NCBI RefSeq assembly: GCF_020164455.1 | Contig: NZ_JAIQWW010000001.1 | Location: 372,001-436,000, forward strand | Reading direction: 5' to 3' | Length of the DNA: 64,000 nucleotides | Source of the DNA: Phyllobacterium chamaecytisi | Lineage (GTDB): Bacteria > Pseudomonadota > Alphaproteobacteria > Rhizobiales > Rhizobiaceae | In this document: positions 53,469 through 63,397 of the stretch, piece by piece | Layout: every line of letters starts with the position of its first letter | How positions within the stretch are numbered: position 1 is the first letter of the stretch | The notes under the pieces: generated by a model | What the model was told of the DNA's origin: nothing | Database searches by the model: none | The model's input: only the letters and a program-made list of their open reading frames with translations | Made by a program: the position numbers and the translations under genes

Positions 53469-54905
53469 ATGCACGAGACGACAGAAGAAACCGGCAGTAC
53501 CAGCTGGTCGGAACTCCTGAGCCCTGCATATTCGGCGGCGACCCTGACGCTATGCCTTGGTGTAGCGCTGTTCGCCTTCAATGGTTTCCTGGTGTCCACT
53601 TCACTTCCGACGGCAGTGCGCGAAATTGGCGGACTCGAGCTGATTTCCTGGGCTTTCACCCTCTATCTCGTCCTCTCCATTGTCGGCGGTGCCAGTGGCG
53701 CATTGCTGAAGGCCCGAGTGGGTGCGAGGATGGCGCTGGTGGGGGCCGCGCTGGTGTTTCTCGCGGGCACGCTCATCGCAGCGTTCGCTTCGTCGATGAC
53801 CGAGGTACTGATCGGGCGTGCGTTTCAAGGACTGGGCGAGGGGATCATCGCCGCGATTTGCTACGCACTCATTCCCGAACTTTTCCCGTCAAGGCTTGTT
53901 TCCAAAGTTTTCGGCGCTGAGGCCGTCGTTTGGGCGGTTGCTGCCTTTGGTGGCCCGTTGGTCTCGGGTCTGCTTACTGAACATCTGTCATGGCGTGCCG
54001 CGTTCCTCGTCAATGTGCCTTTGGCCCTGATATTCATCGCACTCGTCTTCTATATCGTGCCCAGGTTTTCCGGCGAGATCGCACGCCTGTGCGTACCGTT
54101 CCTGCGGCTTTCGGCCATCGGTTTCGGCATCATGCTGGTCGCCTTTGCCAGCATCATGCGGACGGTTGCGACGGAAGTGCTGTTTGTTCTGGGTGCCGCA
54201 GTGGTCCTCGCCTCGGTAGTCGTCGTCGACCGGCGCAGCCGCACGCCCCTCTTTCCCTCCGATGCCTTCGCTCTGAATTCCACTGTCGGCATTGGCCTAT
54301 GGATTGTCCTGCTCATGCCGGTTGCACAAGCCTCCACGTCCGTTTACCTGGTGATGACCCTGCAGAACCTCTGGGGTTACGGCCCGACAAAGGCAGGTGC
54401 CTTCAATGCCACGTTCGCCATTGCATGGAGTACCGTTGCCATCCTCGTTGCCAACATACAGGACCAGCGCCGCCGTGCATGGTTGATCCGGCTTGGACCA
54501 ACTCTTCTCGTTGCCGGCCTCGCCACCATTGTCTTCGGCTTCTTCGTCGATATGCCGCTGGTCGTCATGCTTGGTCAGATCTCCATTGGCACTGGCTTCG
54601 GCGCCAGCTGGGGGTTTCTCAGCCAGTCGGTCATGGAATCAGCGCGAAGCGGCGAACGTGACCGCGCCTCGGCCCTGTTGCCGACGCTGCAGTCCGTTGG
54701 TTATGCGATCGGCGCCGCTCTCGCTGGTCTCGTTGCCAACGCTGTCGGCTATCCTGAAGCCACGACACCGGCGGCCCTGCGCGACGCCACGATAATTGTC
54801 TTTGCCGTTTCGACCGTCATCGGCGTTGGTGCGTTCGTGGCCGGGTTCGCCTTGCCAACGCGCAAGAAAACTCTACTGGCGATCGAAATGCAAAAACGGC
54901 TATAG
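53469..54905 (+). CDS. MFS exporter (DHA2-like)
   Basis: A 478-residue major facilitator with about 12-14 hydrophobic helices. The N-half has VLIGRAFQGLGEGIIAAICYAL and WRAAFLVNVPLALIF, similar to the drug-efflux DHA2 group, and STSLPTAVREIGG in the first loop. The substrate is unknown. GAGGA precedes the ATG. Being divergent from a SufR-like regulator suggests that export responds to redox, iron or a small-molecule signal. Confidence 0.85.
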   Translation: MHETTEETGSTSWSELLSPAYSAATLTLCLGVALFAFNGFLVSTSLPTAVREIGGLELISWAFTLYLVLSIVGGASGALLKARVGARMALVGAALVFLAGTLIAAFASSMTEVLIGRAFQGLGEGIIAAICYALIPELFPSRLVSKVFGAEAVVWAVAAFGGPLVSGLLTEHLSWRAAFLVNVPLALIFIALVFYIVPRFSGEIARLCVPFLRLSAIGFGIMLVAFASIMRTVATEVLFVLGAAVVLASVVVVDRRSRTPLFPSDAFALNSTVGIGLWIVLLMPVAQASTSVYLVMTLQNLWGYGPTKAGAFNATFAIAWSTVAILVANIQDQRRRAWLIRLGPTLLVAGLATIVFGFFVDMPLVVMLGQISIGTGFGASWGFLSQSVMESARSGERDRASALLPTLQSVGYAIGAALAGLVANAVGYPEATTPAALRDATIIVFAVSTVIGVGAFVAGFALPTRKKTLLAIEMQKRL

Positions 54906-54912
54906 ATCGCGG

Positions 54913-55578
54913 ATGGCAATTGATGAGCGAGATTTGAAGGCCGATCCTGCAATCGTCAGGACGTGGGTCGAGGGATGGGCGCTAACCCGTCAGGTAGCGG
55001 CGCCCGTTTTCGAAAACGGGGGCTATCGTGTCGAAGTTGGTCTTCCGGATCAGTTGAGGCGCCATGTTTTCTCAGAATATTCCGATTGGGTCCGTCAGCA
55101 TGCTGAGGCCATTTCCGAGCCGGCGATCTTTCTGAAGGTCTGTGCGCCGCCGGAGTTTGTCCAGCCGAATCTGCCGGCCCGTTGGTATATCCAGTCTCCC
55201 GCATTCATGATGTTGCTGTCCGGCGCCATGCCGGGGGAGACCACCTCGTTGCCGGGTGGCTATGTATATGACCATCAGGTGTATGATGGCGTAACCATCG
55301 TGAATATCCTTGATAGGGGCGGGGAGGTCGCAGCTACGGGAAGGATCGCATTTCCCGGGGAATTGGCTGTCTATGACCGGATAAGTACCCATGAGAACCA
55401 TCGCCGCAAGGGGCTCGGCCGGTCTGTTATGAAGCGGCTGGAAATGCTTTCCCGAGAAAAAGGCATACAACGCGCGGCACTCGTGGCAACGCCCGATGGC
55501 CGTGCACTCTATGAACCGCTCGGCTGGCAGTTACATTGCCTCTACACAACCGCTGTTATTCCAAAGCCCGGTGCTTGA
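54913..55578 (+). CDS. GNAT family N-acetyltransferase
   Basis: A 221-residue protein whose C-terminal half has the GNAT acetyl-CoA loop (HENHRRKGLGRSVMKRLE) and a typical end (GRALYEPLGWQ). The N-terminal half is less conserved and may bind the acceptor; its substrate is unknown. ATG 54913 starts 7 bases after the MFS stop, so it probably belongs to the exporter operon. The ribosome binding site is weak; an in-frame ATG at 54796 lies inside the MFS gene and is rejected. Confidence 0.85.
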   Translation: MAIDERDLKADPAIVRTWVEGWALTRQVAAPVFENGGYRVEVGLPDQLRRHVFSEYSDWVRQHAEAISEPAIFLKVCAPPEFVQPNLPARWYIQSPAFMMLLSGAMPGETTSLPGGYVYDHQVYDGVTIVNILDRGGEVAATGRIAFPGELAVYDRISTHENHRRKGLGRSVMKRLEMLSREKGIQRAALVATPDGRALYEPLGWQLHCLYTTAVIPKPGA

Positions 55579-55586
55579 AACTGGCG

Positions 55587-57488
55587 CTACTGCGCCAGCT
55601 CGGTCATCGCCTCTTCATATTCGCCGGAAAGTGTCAGCCACTCTTCTTCCGCGCGGGCGAGCGAAGATTTGGCATAGCCGATTTCCTTGCCGATCTGCGT
55701 CGCCTTGGCCGGTTCGCGCGTATAGATGACCGGGTCGGCGAGTTGTATCTGCAGCGAGTCGATCTTCTTCTGGAAGCGGTGCACCTGTGCCTCCGCTTCC
55801 TGGATTTTCTTTTGCAAAGGCTTCAAAGCTTCACGCTTCTGCGCGGCAAGCTTGCGTTGCTCGGCCTTGCTCAGTTTCTGGCCTTCTTCCACCACGATCT
55901 TGTTGCCTGACCGCTCGGCTTTCGCATCGGCCAAAACCAGCGAGCGATAGGCATCGAGATCGCCATCATATGGCGCAACGCCGCCATCGCGCACCAGCCA
56001 AAGCCGGTCCATAGTCGCTTCGATCAAATGTCTGTCATGGGCGATCAGGATGACGGCGCCGTCGAAATCGTTCAGCGCGTGCATCAGTGCTTCACGGCTG
56101 TCGATGTCTAGATGGTTCGTCGGCTCGTCGAGGATGAGCAGGTTCGGACCCTGGAAGGTGGCAAGACCCATCAAAAGCCGAGCTTTTTCACCGCCGGAAA
56201 GGTCTTTTGCCGCCGTGTTCATCTTCACCGTGGCCAGGCCCATGCGCGAAACGCGGGCGCGCACCTTGGATTCGGGCGCGTCAGGCATCAATTTGCGCAC
56301 ATGCTCGATCGCGTTGTCCTCGGGGATCAGATCATCGAGCTGATGCTGGGCAAAGAACGAGATTTTCAGGTTTGGCGCAACGGTGATCTTGCCTTTCTGC
56401 AAGGGCAGGCGACCGCCGATCAGCTTGGCCAGCGTCGATTTACCATTGCCGTTCGAGCCGAGCAGGGCAATTCGGTCATCCGCATCGATACGCAAATTGA
56501 GATGCTTGAGAATGGGTTTGCCAGGCGTGTAGCCGACTTCGCCGCTCTCAATCGCGATAATCGGCGAGGCAACCACTTTTTCCGGCTCCGGAAAATGAAA
56601 CGGCATCACGTGGTCTTCGATATGGGCCGAAATCGGCTTCAGCTTCTGCAGTGCCTTCAGGCGGGACTGCGCCTGCTTGGCCTTGGATGCCTTGGCACGG
56701 AAACGCTCGACGAAAGCCTCCATGTGGCTCCGTTGTGCTTCCTGCTTCACGCGCTGCTTCTGCTGCAATTCGAGCGCTTCGCTGCGAAGCTTCTCGAATT
56801 GATCGTAATTGCCCTGCCAAAGCGTCAGTTTGGTCTGGTCAAGATGGATGATCGAGTTCACCGCGGAGTTGAGAAGATCGCGGTCATGGCTGATCAGGAT
56901 CACTGTGTGCGGATAACGGCGCACATAATCCTCGAGCCACAGCGTGCCTTCGAGATCGAGATAGTTGGTCGGCTCGTCGAGGAGCAGCAAATCTGGCTCA
57001 GCGAAAAGGACCGCTGCGAGAGCTACGCGCATCCTCCAGCCGCCCGAGAATGATGAAGCCGGACGCTTCTGCGCTTCCGCGTCGAAGCCAAGACCTGAGA
57101 GGATCGCGCCGGCGCGCGCTTCGGCCGAATGCGCATCGATATCCGCAAGCCGAATATGGATATCGGCGATACGGTGCGGGTCGGTGGCTGTCTCAGCCTC
57201 GGCAAGCAAGTCAGTGCGCTCGGTATCGGCGGCAAGCACGATCTCGATCAGGGAATCCTCGGTGCCCGGTGCTTCCTGCGCCACCTGGCCGATCTTGATG
57301 TTCTTCGGCAGGAAGAAATCGCCGGTTTCCGCGTGAAGCTCACCGGTGATGACTTTGAACAGCGTTGATTTGCCCGCACCGTTACGCCCGACCAGGCCGG
57401 CTTTCGTGCCGGATGGCAGGTTCAGGCTGGCGTGGTCGATGAGCAGGCGGCCGGCCATACGCACGGATATATCGTCGAGAATAAGCAT
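55587..57488 (-). CDS. ABC-F ATPase (YheS-like)
   Basis: A 633-residue soluble protein with two ABC domains and no membrane part. Each has a Walker A (GRNGAGKST, GSNGNGKST), a signature (SFSGGWRMRVALA, LSGGEKARLLM) and Walker B (LLLDEPTNYLD, LILDEPTNHLD). A charged linker and a C-terminal coiled coil (about 535-625) follow. Length and architecture match YheS; ABC-F proteins act on stalled ribosomes or as resistance factors. The start MLILDDISVRMAG at 57488 is typical. Confidence 0.92.
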   Translation of the reverse strand: MLILDDISVRMAGRLLIDHASLNLPSGTKAGLVGRNGAGKSTLFKVITGELHAETGDFFLPKNIKIGQVAQEAPGTEDSLIEIVLAADTERTDLLAEAETATDPHRIADIHIRLADIDAHSAEARAGAILSGLGFDAEAQKRPASSFSGGWRMRVALAAVLFAEPDLLLLDEPTNYLDLEGTLWLEDYVRRYPHTVILISHDRDLLNSAVNSIIHLDQTKLTLWQGNYDQFEKLRSEALELQQKQRVKQEAQRSHMEAFVERFRAKASKAKQAQSRLKALQKLKPISAHIEDHVMPFHFPEPEKVVASPIIAIESGEVGYTPGKPILKHLNLRIDADDRIALLGSNGNGKSTLAKLIGGRLPLQKGKITVAPNLKISFFAQHQLDDLIPEDNAIEHVRKLMPDAPESKVRARVSRMGLATVKMNTAAKDLSGGEKARLLMGLATFQGPNLLILDEPTNHLDIDSREALMHALNDFDGAVILIAHDRHLIEATMDRLWLVRDGGVAPYDGDLDAYRSLVLADAKAERSGNKIVVEEGQKLSKAEQRKLAAQKREALKPLQKKIQEAEAQVHRFQKKIDSLQIQLADPVIYTREPAKATQIGKEIGYAKSSLARAEEEWLTLSGEYEEAMTELAQ

Positions 57489-57579
57489 GGCCGCGCTTTT
57501 GCACGGGAAATGGCTTTTCCGCAAGACTGTACTGTTGCATATCTGCCGTGCGCTTGAGGTAAAGAGACGTCACAATGCA

Positions 57580-58092
57580 TTAGGAGTAGGGCCTGCCTTC
57601 TTCCGTTCGCTGGAACTGGATGAGATCAAAGGATGGCGCTGCTTTGCCGAGCGCCGTCAGAATGGCGTGCGCCTGACCACGATGGTGCGTCTGGTGGTTG
57701 AAGAGATGTGAGAGCGCCGGCGCGAGACGCTGACTGATCGTCCGCATGTCGCTGACCGTTGTATAGGTGAAGCGTCCGGCGATATCCGAGCTGTCCAGGC
57801 TGTTAACCCAGTCGATAATGCGGGCGTCCTCTTTTTCTCGTGCCGCCTTCAACGCGTCGAGTTTTTCAAAAAGGGTCGCATCGAGCGCCTTTGGTGCATC
57901 GCCTTCGCCGGTAAAGCGGTAGAGCCAGATACGATCGGTCACCAGCAGATGGTTCAGGGTGCCGTGCAGCGAAGTGAAGAATACCCGCACGTCGCGCCGG
58001 TATTCCTCATCGTCGAGCTCGGCTGCCGCGGCATAGAGCCGTTGGTTTACCCAGCGATTATATGCGGCAAGCATCCTGAAATGCTGTTCCAT
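57580..58092 (-). CDS. DinB family protein
   Basis: A 170-residue four-helix-bundle metalloprotein of the DinB/YfiT family. The three metal-binding histidines are visible: LNHLLVTDRIWL near 50, and HLFNHQTHHRGQAHAI near 130-145. The family includes thiol-dependent S-transferases and uncharacterised proteins. The start is ATG 58092, or the GTG just before it, seven bases after AGGA. It is divergent from the GST gene with 66 bases between starts. Confidence 0.88.
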   Translation of the reverse strand: MEQHFRMLAAYNRWVNQRLYAAAAELDDEEYRRDVRVFFTSLHGTLNHLLVTDRIWLYRFTGEGDAPKALDATLFEKLDALKAAREKEDARIIDWVNSLDSSDIAGRFTYTTVSDMRTISQRLAPALSHLFNHQTHHRGQAHAILTALGKAAPSFDLIQFQRTEEGRPYS

Positions 58093-58158
58093 CACGTTGA
58101 CTTCCTGTAAATAAAGGTCAGTATTATTGACATAATAACCGAAGAAGGAGCAGTTGCG

Positions 58159-58851
58159 ATGGCAATCATTTTGCACGAGCTTGTCGGCACTGACCAAGGC
58201 CGTCCTTTCAGTCCACACTGCTGGAAAACAGTGATGTCATTGGCGCACAAAGGTCTGCCATTTAATCGCAATCGCGTTTCCTTTAAAGAGATACCGAAAC
58301 TTGAGAACGGCTATTCCGCCAAAGTGCCGATTATCCGCGATGAAGACAAGCTCGTAGCAGATTCCTTTGCGATCGCCCTCTATCTGGAAGATAGATATCC
58401 GGACCGTCCTTCGCTGTTCAAGGGCGAGGGGGGCCGCGCTATGGCCCGCTTTGTCGAAGGCTGGTCGCAGATGATCATCCACCCTTTCATCAACGTAGTG
58501 ATCCTGATGCCGGTGCACGATCTGCTTGACACCCCTAACCAAGCCTATTTCCGCGAAAGCCGCGAAAAGGTGTTCGGCCGGACGCTCGAGGCCGTGGCAG
58601 CGACGCGCGATGCGAAGCGCGAAGCGTTTACTGCAAGCCTTGAGCCCATCCGCAAGACGCTGCTATCCCAGCCGTTCATTGGTGGTGAAAGCCCCTTGTT
58701 TGCCGACTACATTGTCTTCGGTGCCTTTCAATGGGTTCGCGTTTTGACATCCTACAAACTGTTCGATGCAGGCGATCCCGTGCAGGACTGGTTCGAGCGT
58801 TGTCTCGATCTGCATGGCGGTGTTGCACGCGAAATCAAGGCTGCGGCGTAA
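58159..58851 (+). CDS. Glutathione S-transferase family protein
   Basis: A 230-residue GST-fold protein. The thioredoxin-like domain (1-75) has the [15 protein letters not shown] stretch with a putative catalytic Ser/Cys region and [23 protein letters not shown], the cis-proline and glutathione gamma-glutamyl-binding motif. The helical domain follows. The substrate is unknown. GGAG lies eight bases before the ATG. The divergent neighbour is DinB, which in some proteins also uses thiols. Confidence 0.9.
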   Translation: MAIILHELVGTDQGRPFSPHCWKTVMSLAHKGLPFNRNRVSFKEIPKLENGYSAKVPIIRDEDKLVADSFAIALYLEDRYPDRPSLFKGEGGRAMARFVEGWSQMIIHPFINVVILMPVHDLLDTPNQAYFRESREKVFGRTLEAVAATRDAKREAFTASLEPIRKTLLSQPFIGGESPLFADYIVFGAFQWVRVLTSYKLFDAGDPVQDWFERCLDLHGGVAREIKAAA

Positions 58852-58949
58852 GCTGCCATAAGGGAGGATTGGCAAATGGTCTATTGGCAAATGGGCCTGC
58901 TCCCGCTATAGAGCCGCCACCATTCCCCCAAATGACAAGGTTTCATTCC

Positions 58950-59372
58950 ATGGCAATTGAACGCACTTTTTCGATGATCAAGCCCGACGCGACCCGCCGC
59001 AATCTGACCGGTGCCATCACCCAGAAGTTTGAAGAGGCTGGCCTTCGCGTCGTCGCTTCCAAGCGCGTCTGGATGAGCCGCCGTGAAGCCGAAGGCTTCT
59101 ACGCTGTGCACAAGGAGCGTCCATTCTTCGGCGAGCTGGTTGAGTCCATGTCCTCGGGCCCGACTATCGTTCAGGTTCTCGAAGGCGAGAATGCCATTGC
59201 CCGCAACCGTGAAATCATGGGCGCGACCAACCCGGCCAATGCTGACGAAGGCACGATACGCAAGATTTTTGCGCTCTCCATCGGCGAGAACTCGGTTCAT
59301 GGTTCCGATGCCCCCGAGACTGCCGCAGAAGAAATCGCCTACTGGTTTTCCGGTACTGAAATCGTCGGCTGA
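58950..59372 (+). CDS. ndk: Nucleoside diphosphate kinase
   Basis: A 140-residue enzyme that balances nucleoside triphosphates by transferring phosphate through a phosphohistidine. The active histidine is His117 in [30 protein letters not shown] at the start is typical. ATG 58950 has AAGG ten bases upstream; earlier open frame in the GST gene is a shadow. A strong terminator follows. Confidence 0.97.
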   Translation: MAIERTFSMIKPDATRRNLTGAITQKFEEAGLRVVASKRVWMSRREAEGFYAVHKERPFFGELVESMSSGPTIVQVLEGENAIARNREIMGATNPANADEGTIRKIFALSIGENSVHGSDAPETAAEEIAYWFSGTEIVG

Positions 59373-59394
59373 TGCTCTGCTACGCGAATAAAAG

Positions 59395-59419
59395 AGCCGG
59401 GCGAAATGCCCGGCTTTTT
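59395..59419. terminator. Bidirectional terminator between ndk and the META gene
   Basis: AGCCGGGC, five-base loop, GCCCGGCT, followed by TTTTTA on the plus strand; on the minus strand TTTTATT follows. It can end both convergent transcripts. Confidence 0.85.
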
Positions 59420-59431
59420 ATTTTGAATCAA

Positions 59432-59869
59432 TCAATTTTTCTTCGCCAGCTGGGCGATGGTTTTTCCGGCGTCGTCGTGCAGCAGCAGTTTGCCGGTGTC
59501 GGCATCGATCGCGTAGGACCGCGTCCGTTCAAGCGCGGAAAAGAATTTTTGTTCCTGATCCATCAGGGCAGGCGGACACATCATGCGCGTTGCAGCCGCT
59601 GGTTTGAAAGAGAGACTGGATCCATCGATCGTGGCGCTGGTCATGAAGCGATTGCAACCGCCCGATCCGTTCGCAGAACCGTCGGCATTGATCATCAGTG
59701 TCGTTTGCGCATTATCGATGACACCGCGCCCGTCGATGTCTTCGGCGAGCCAGGTCACATTCCTGATTTCGCCTCCCGGTTCGTCACTGCGAGCGGACAA
59801 TGACAAAACCAGCAGTACCAGGACGGCCAGAAACCCGATGATGAGTGAACCAACTGCGACACGGTTCAT
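59432..59869 (-). CDS. META domain (HslJ-like) protein
   Basis: A 145-residue protein with one N-terminal membrane helix or lipoprotein-less signal (about 5-25) and a META domain at about 35-140. The family hallmarks GSGGCNRF and MMCPPALMDQEQKF are present; HslJ proteins are small beta-barrel envelope proteins linked to stress or drug tolerance. ATG 59869 overlaps the moaE stop by ATGA, so it is last in the uvrC-pgsA-moaD-moaE run. Confidence 0.88.
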   Translation of the reverse strand: MNRVAVGSLIIGFLAVLVLLVLSLSARSDEPGGEIRNVTWLAEDIDGRGVIDNAQTTLMINADGSANGSGGCNRFMTSATIDGSSLSFKPAAATRMMCPPALMDQEQKFFSALERTRSYAIDADTGKLLLHDDAGKTIAQLAKKN

Positions 59870-60339
59870 TTGGTTTTTTCCCAGCGCTTGAGTGCTTCCT
59901 CGTCGGTTGCCTTCGCCTCGACCCAGTCGCTGACTTCACCACTGACGAGGTGCTGCTTTTTCCAGAAAGGGGCAGCATTTTTCAGATAGTCCATCAGGAA
60001 CGATGCGGCCTCGAAAGCCGCTTGCCGGTGAGCGGAGGCAGCGACGACAAGGACGATATTCTCGCCAGGTTTGATAAAACCGTAGCGATGGACAACCGTC
60101 AGGCCCGTCAAACTCCAGCGGTCCAGGGTTTTTTCGGCGATACGGCCAATTTCGACCTCCGCCATGCCCGGATAGTGTTCGATTTCAAGCGCTGCCAGCG
60201 TCCCGGCCTCATCTCGGCAAAGGCCGCTGAATGTCACCACAGCGCCGATGCCGCGCCGGTCCTTGGTCATCCGGTCAATTTCGGCGGCTGTATCGAAATC
60301 CTCAGCCTGGATGCGGATGAGCGGTTCGACCGTGCTCAT
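59866..60339 (-). CDS. moaE: Molybdopterin synthase large subunit
   Basis: A 157-residue MoaE that with MoaD converts cyclic pyranopterin phosphate to molybdopterin. FSGLCRDE, VVHRYGFIKPGE and ASAHRQAAFEA, then APFWKKQ with active-site lysines are typical. ATG 60339 lies 6 bases after the moaD stop, behind GGGGGA. The pair is placed between pgsA and the META gene. Confidence 0.95.
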   Translation of the reverse strand: MSTVEPLIRIQAEDFDTAAEIDRMTKDRRGIGAVVTFSGLCRDEAGTLAALEIEHYPGMAEVEIGRIAEKTLDRWSLTGLTVVHRYGFIKPGENIVLVVAASAHRQAAFEAASFLMDYLKNAAPFWKKQHLVSGEVSDWVEAKATDEEALKRWEKTK

Positions 60340-60345
60340 ACTGCA

Positions 60346-60600
60346 TCATCCCCCGGTCATCGGCGGGAAAAGCGCAATCTCGTGTGCACCCTTGATCGGC
60401 GCATCGTGTTCGACATGTTCCTGATTGATCGCGACGCGGATCACATCCTGGTATTCAAGCGCCGATTCATATTCTTCGCCGCGGGACTTCAGATGGGTCA
60501 GCAAGTCATTGACCGTGACGATCGAGGGTTCAAGGTCGAGATATTCCTCGCCCTTGCCGATCCGTTCACGCACCCATGCGAAATAGACGAGTTTGGTCAT
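60346..60600 (-). CDS. moaD: Molybdopterin synthase sulfur carrier subunit
   Basis: An 84-residue ubiquitin-like protein whose C-terminal Gly-Gly (FPPMTGG) is activated and carries the thiocarboxylate used by MoaE. The body VYFAWVRERIG and VAINQEHVEHDAPI fits the family. ATG 60600 starts three bases after the pgsA stop. Confidence 0.95.
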   Translation of the reverse strand: MTKLVYFAWVRERIGKGEEYLDLEPSIVTVNDLLTHLKSRGEEYESALEYQDVIRVAINQEHVEHDAPIKGAHEIALFPPMTGG

Positions 60601-60603
60601 TGG

Positions 60604-61188
60604 TCAGTCCACCACGTGTTTCAGCCCGGCCCGGAAATAATCCCAGCCAGTGTACAGCGTTATCAGTGCGGCGATCCACAATAGAATAATACCCAATATG
60701 GTGATCACTGGCACAATTTCGTCGCCGGCAGGTCCCGCCAGCAGAAATGCGATGGCAACCATCTGAATAGTGGTCTTCCACTTGGCAAGCTGGCTTACCG
60801 GCACACTGACCTTGAGTTCCGCCAGATATTCGCGCAGGCCCGATACCAGGATTTCGCGGCAAAGGATGATGATGGCAGCCCAGAGTGACCAACCGGCGAT
60901 CGTTCCATCGGCTGCCAGCAGCAGCAGGCAGGCCGAAACCAGCAGCTTGTCGGCAATCGGATCGAGCATGCGACCGATGGTCGAGGTCTGCTTCCAGATG
61001 CGCGCCAGATAGCCATCCAGGAAATCGGTTATGCTCGCAATAGCGAAGATCGCCAGAGCGCCCCAGCGCGCGGCGTCGCTGGATTGCAGGCGTCCTTCCA
61101 GAAAGAAGCACACCACTACAAGAGGCACGGCGATTATTCGGGCATAGGTAAGAATATTCGGCAGAGAGTAGGCGTTGTTTTTGGACAT
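60604..61188 (-). CDS. pgsA: CDP-diacylglycerol-glycerol-3-phosphate 3-phosphatidyltransferase
   Basis: A 194-residue membrane enzyme of phosphatidylglycerol synthesis. The signature DGYLARIWKQTSTIGRMLDP and ADKLL follows DGxxARx8GxxxDxxxD. About five hydrophobic segments are visible and the start MSKNNAYSLPNILTYARI is typical. ATG 61188 is chosen; TTG 61200 is unneeded. It is followed tightly by moaD. Confidence 0.95.
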   Translation of the reverse strand: MSKNNAYSLPNILTYARIIAVPLVVVCFFLEGRLQSSDAARWGALAIFAIASITDFLDGYLARIWKQTSTIGRMLDPIADKLLVSACLLLLAADGTIAGWSLWAAIIILCREILVSGLREYLAELKVSVPVSQLAKWKTTIQMVAIAFLLAGPAGDEIVPVITILGIILLWIAALITLYTGWDYFRAGLKHVVD

Positions 61189-61297
61189 ATTTTCAACCAA
61201 TCAAATCAGTGCCGATCAAAAGGGTTCGACCGTCAAACGTCAAGCTCATCAGCGGGGAGTCGGGCGCATTTATGTCCCGATTACAATAGTTAGAGTT

Positions 61298-63397
61298 CTA
61301 TGTACGAAAATGATCGCGAATTGTAATGGCCATGGCTTCAGATATACCGTCGACCTTCATCAAATCTTCGACAGCCGCCCGCGAAACCGCCTTTGCCGTA
61401 CCGAATTGATGCAACAAAGCGCGCTTGCGTGAAGGACCGATTCCCGCGATTTCATCCAGCGGATTCTTTACCATCTCTTTCTTGCGTTTGGCCCGGTGCG
61501 TGCCGATAGCAAAGCGGTGGGCCTCGTCGCGCAGACGCTGCAGGAAATACAGCACCGGATCACGCGGTGGAAGGGTAAAGGAGGGCTTACCCTCCATGAA
61601 AAACCGTTCGCGCCCTGCGTCGCGATCGACGCCTTTGGCGACGCCGATGGCAGTGACCTTGTCGGCAATGCCCATCTCCTGCAGGATACCGCGCACTGCG
61701 CTCATCTGACCTTGACCGCCATCGATGAGGATTATGTCAGGCCAAGCCGGGAAAGCATCGGAATCATCGTCGAATTCATCGATCTCCACATCCTCCGCCG
61801 GTGCATCCTTCGTTTCCGGTGTACCGTGCTCTTTGACCAGACGGCTGAAACGCCGCTCGATCACTTCGCGCATCATGCCAAAGTCGTCGCCCGGCGTGAT
61901 CTCGGTCGAGCGGATATTGAACTTGCGATACTGATTTTTGACAAAACCTTCCGGGCCGGCCACGATCATCGCGCCGATGGCGTTGGTTCCCATGATGTGA
62001 GAGTTGTCGTAAACCTCGATGCGGCGCGGTGTTTTCTCCAGCCCGAAGGTCTCGGCCACGCCCTTGAGCAAGCGCGATTGCGATGACGTCTCTGCCAACT
62101 GGCGGCCAAGGGCTTCGCGCGCATTGCTGAGAGCATGCTCGACCAGATCGCGTTTCTCGCCGCGCTGCGGAACTGTGATTGTGACCTTGCGATCCGATTT
62201 CGCCGTCAGGGCAACGCCAAGCAATTCCTGATCTTCGACCGTTTCGGAAAGCATGATCAACGTCGGGCATGGCTTGTCATCATAGAACTGCGACAGGAAT
62301 GCGCCGAGAACTTCGGCGCCCGAGAGCGACGAATCCGCCTTGGGATAATAGGCGCGGTTGCCCCAGTTCTGGCCGGTGCGGAAGAAAAACACCTGGATGC
62401 AGGTCACGCCGCCATTTTGATAGATGGCGAAAACGTCGGCTTCCTCCACCGATTGCGGATTGATGCCCGAATGTGCCTGCACGTGCGACAACGCCGACAG
62501 GCGGTCGCGATATACGGCTGCCCGCTCGAAATCGAGATCTGCTGAAGCCTCGCGCATCGCATCCGACAAATGCGTTTTCACTGCCTGGCTTTTTCCTGAG
62601 AGAAACGCCTTGGTTTCGCTGACCAGTTCGTCGTAGTCCGCTTCGCTGATCTCTCCGGTGCATGGACCAGAACAGCGCTTGATCTGGTAGAGCAGGCAAG
62701 GGCGCGTGCGGTTTTCATAGAACGAATCCGTGCAGGTACGCAGAAGGAATGCACGCTGCAGAGCATTGATCGTGCGCCCGACTGCCCCCGCCGATGCGAA
62801 GGGTCCGAAATAATCGCCTTTGCTCGAGCGAGCGCCGCGATGCTTGAAAATTCCGGGTGCGAGCCGCCGATCAGTCTGCTTGGGTGCCGTGAGAAGGATA
62901 TACGGAAACGACTTGTCGTCCCGCATCAGCACATTAAACCGCGGCCGCAAACGTTTGATCAGATTGGCTTCCAGAAGCAGCGCTTCTGTTTCTGTGCGGG
63001 TGACAACGAACTCCATTTTCATGGTTTCGCGGATCATCCGCGCGATGCGGTTATTGTGGCCCTGACCGCGGGCATAATTGGAAACACGCTTCTTAAGGCT
63101 GTGCGCTTTGCCCACATAAAGCACGTCGCCAGCCTCGTTGAACATGCGATAGACGCCCGGCTTGTTTGGCAAGCGCTTGACCAGCGCAGCGATCACATCG
63201 GCGCCGCTGGTTCCATCGCTGACGATCGTCGAATCCCATTCGATTGCACTGATCAGAGCCGCTACGTCCCGGACAGGTCCGTTGCTTTCCTCGATTGGTT
63301 CGTCCAGATCCTCACCAAGAGGCAAATCGATATCGTCTTCTTTCACATCGTCGGAAAGAAGCTGTTTTGGGCTGGATTGATTTGCCGGGTCGTTCAT
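61298..63397 (-). CDS. uvrC: Excinuclease ABC subunit C
   Basis: A 699-residue UvrC that makes both cuts in nucleotide excision repair. After a roughly 75-residue N-terminal extension unusual in length, the GIY-YIG nuclease ([23 protein letters not shown]) at about 80-160 is followed by the UVR motif, an RNase H-like nuclease ([10 protein letters not shown]) and a C-terminal helix-hairpin-helix ([18 protein letters not shown]). ATG 63397 overlaps the SDR stop by ATGA; an in-frame extension to 63490 lies inside the SDR gene. Confidence 0.96.
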   Translation of the reverse strand: MNDPANQSSPKQLLSDDVKEDDIDLPLGEDLDEPIEESNGPVRDVAALISAIEWDSTIVSDGTSGADVIAALVKRLPNKPGVYRMFNEAGDVLYVGKAHSLKKRVSNYARGQGHNNRIARMIRETMKMEFVVTRTETEALLLEANLIKRLRPRFNVLMRDDKSFPYILLTAPKQTDRRLAPGIFKHRGARSSKGDYFGPFASAGAVGRTINALQRAFLLRTCTDSFYENRTRPCLLYQIKRCSGPCTGEISEADYDELVSETKAFLSGKSQAVKTHLSDAMREASADLDFERAAVYRDRLSALSHVQAHSGINPQSVEEADVFAIYQNGGVTCIQVFFFRTGQNWGNRAYYPKADSSLSGAEVLGAFLSQFYDDKPCPTLIMLSETVEDQELLGVALTAKSDRKVTITVPQRGEKRDLVEHALSNAREALGRQLAETSSQSRLLKGVAETFGLEKTPRRIEVYDNSHIMGTNAIGAMIVAGPEGFVKNQYRKFNIRSTEITPGDDFGMMREVIERRFSRLVKEHGTPETKDAPAEDVEIDEFDDDSDAFPAWPDIILIDGGQGQMSAVRGILQEMGIADKVTAIGVAKGVDRDAGRERFFMEGKPSFTLPPRDPVLYFLQRLRDEAHRFAIGTHRAKRKKEMVKNPLDEIAGIGPSRKRALLHQFGTAKAVSRAAVEDLMKVDGISEAMAITIRDHFRT

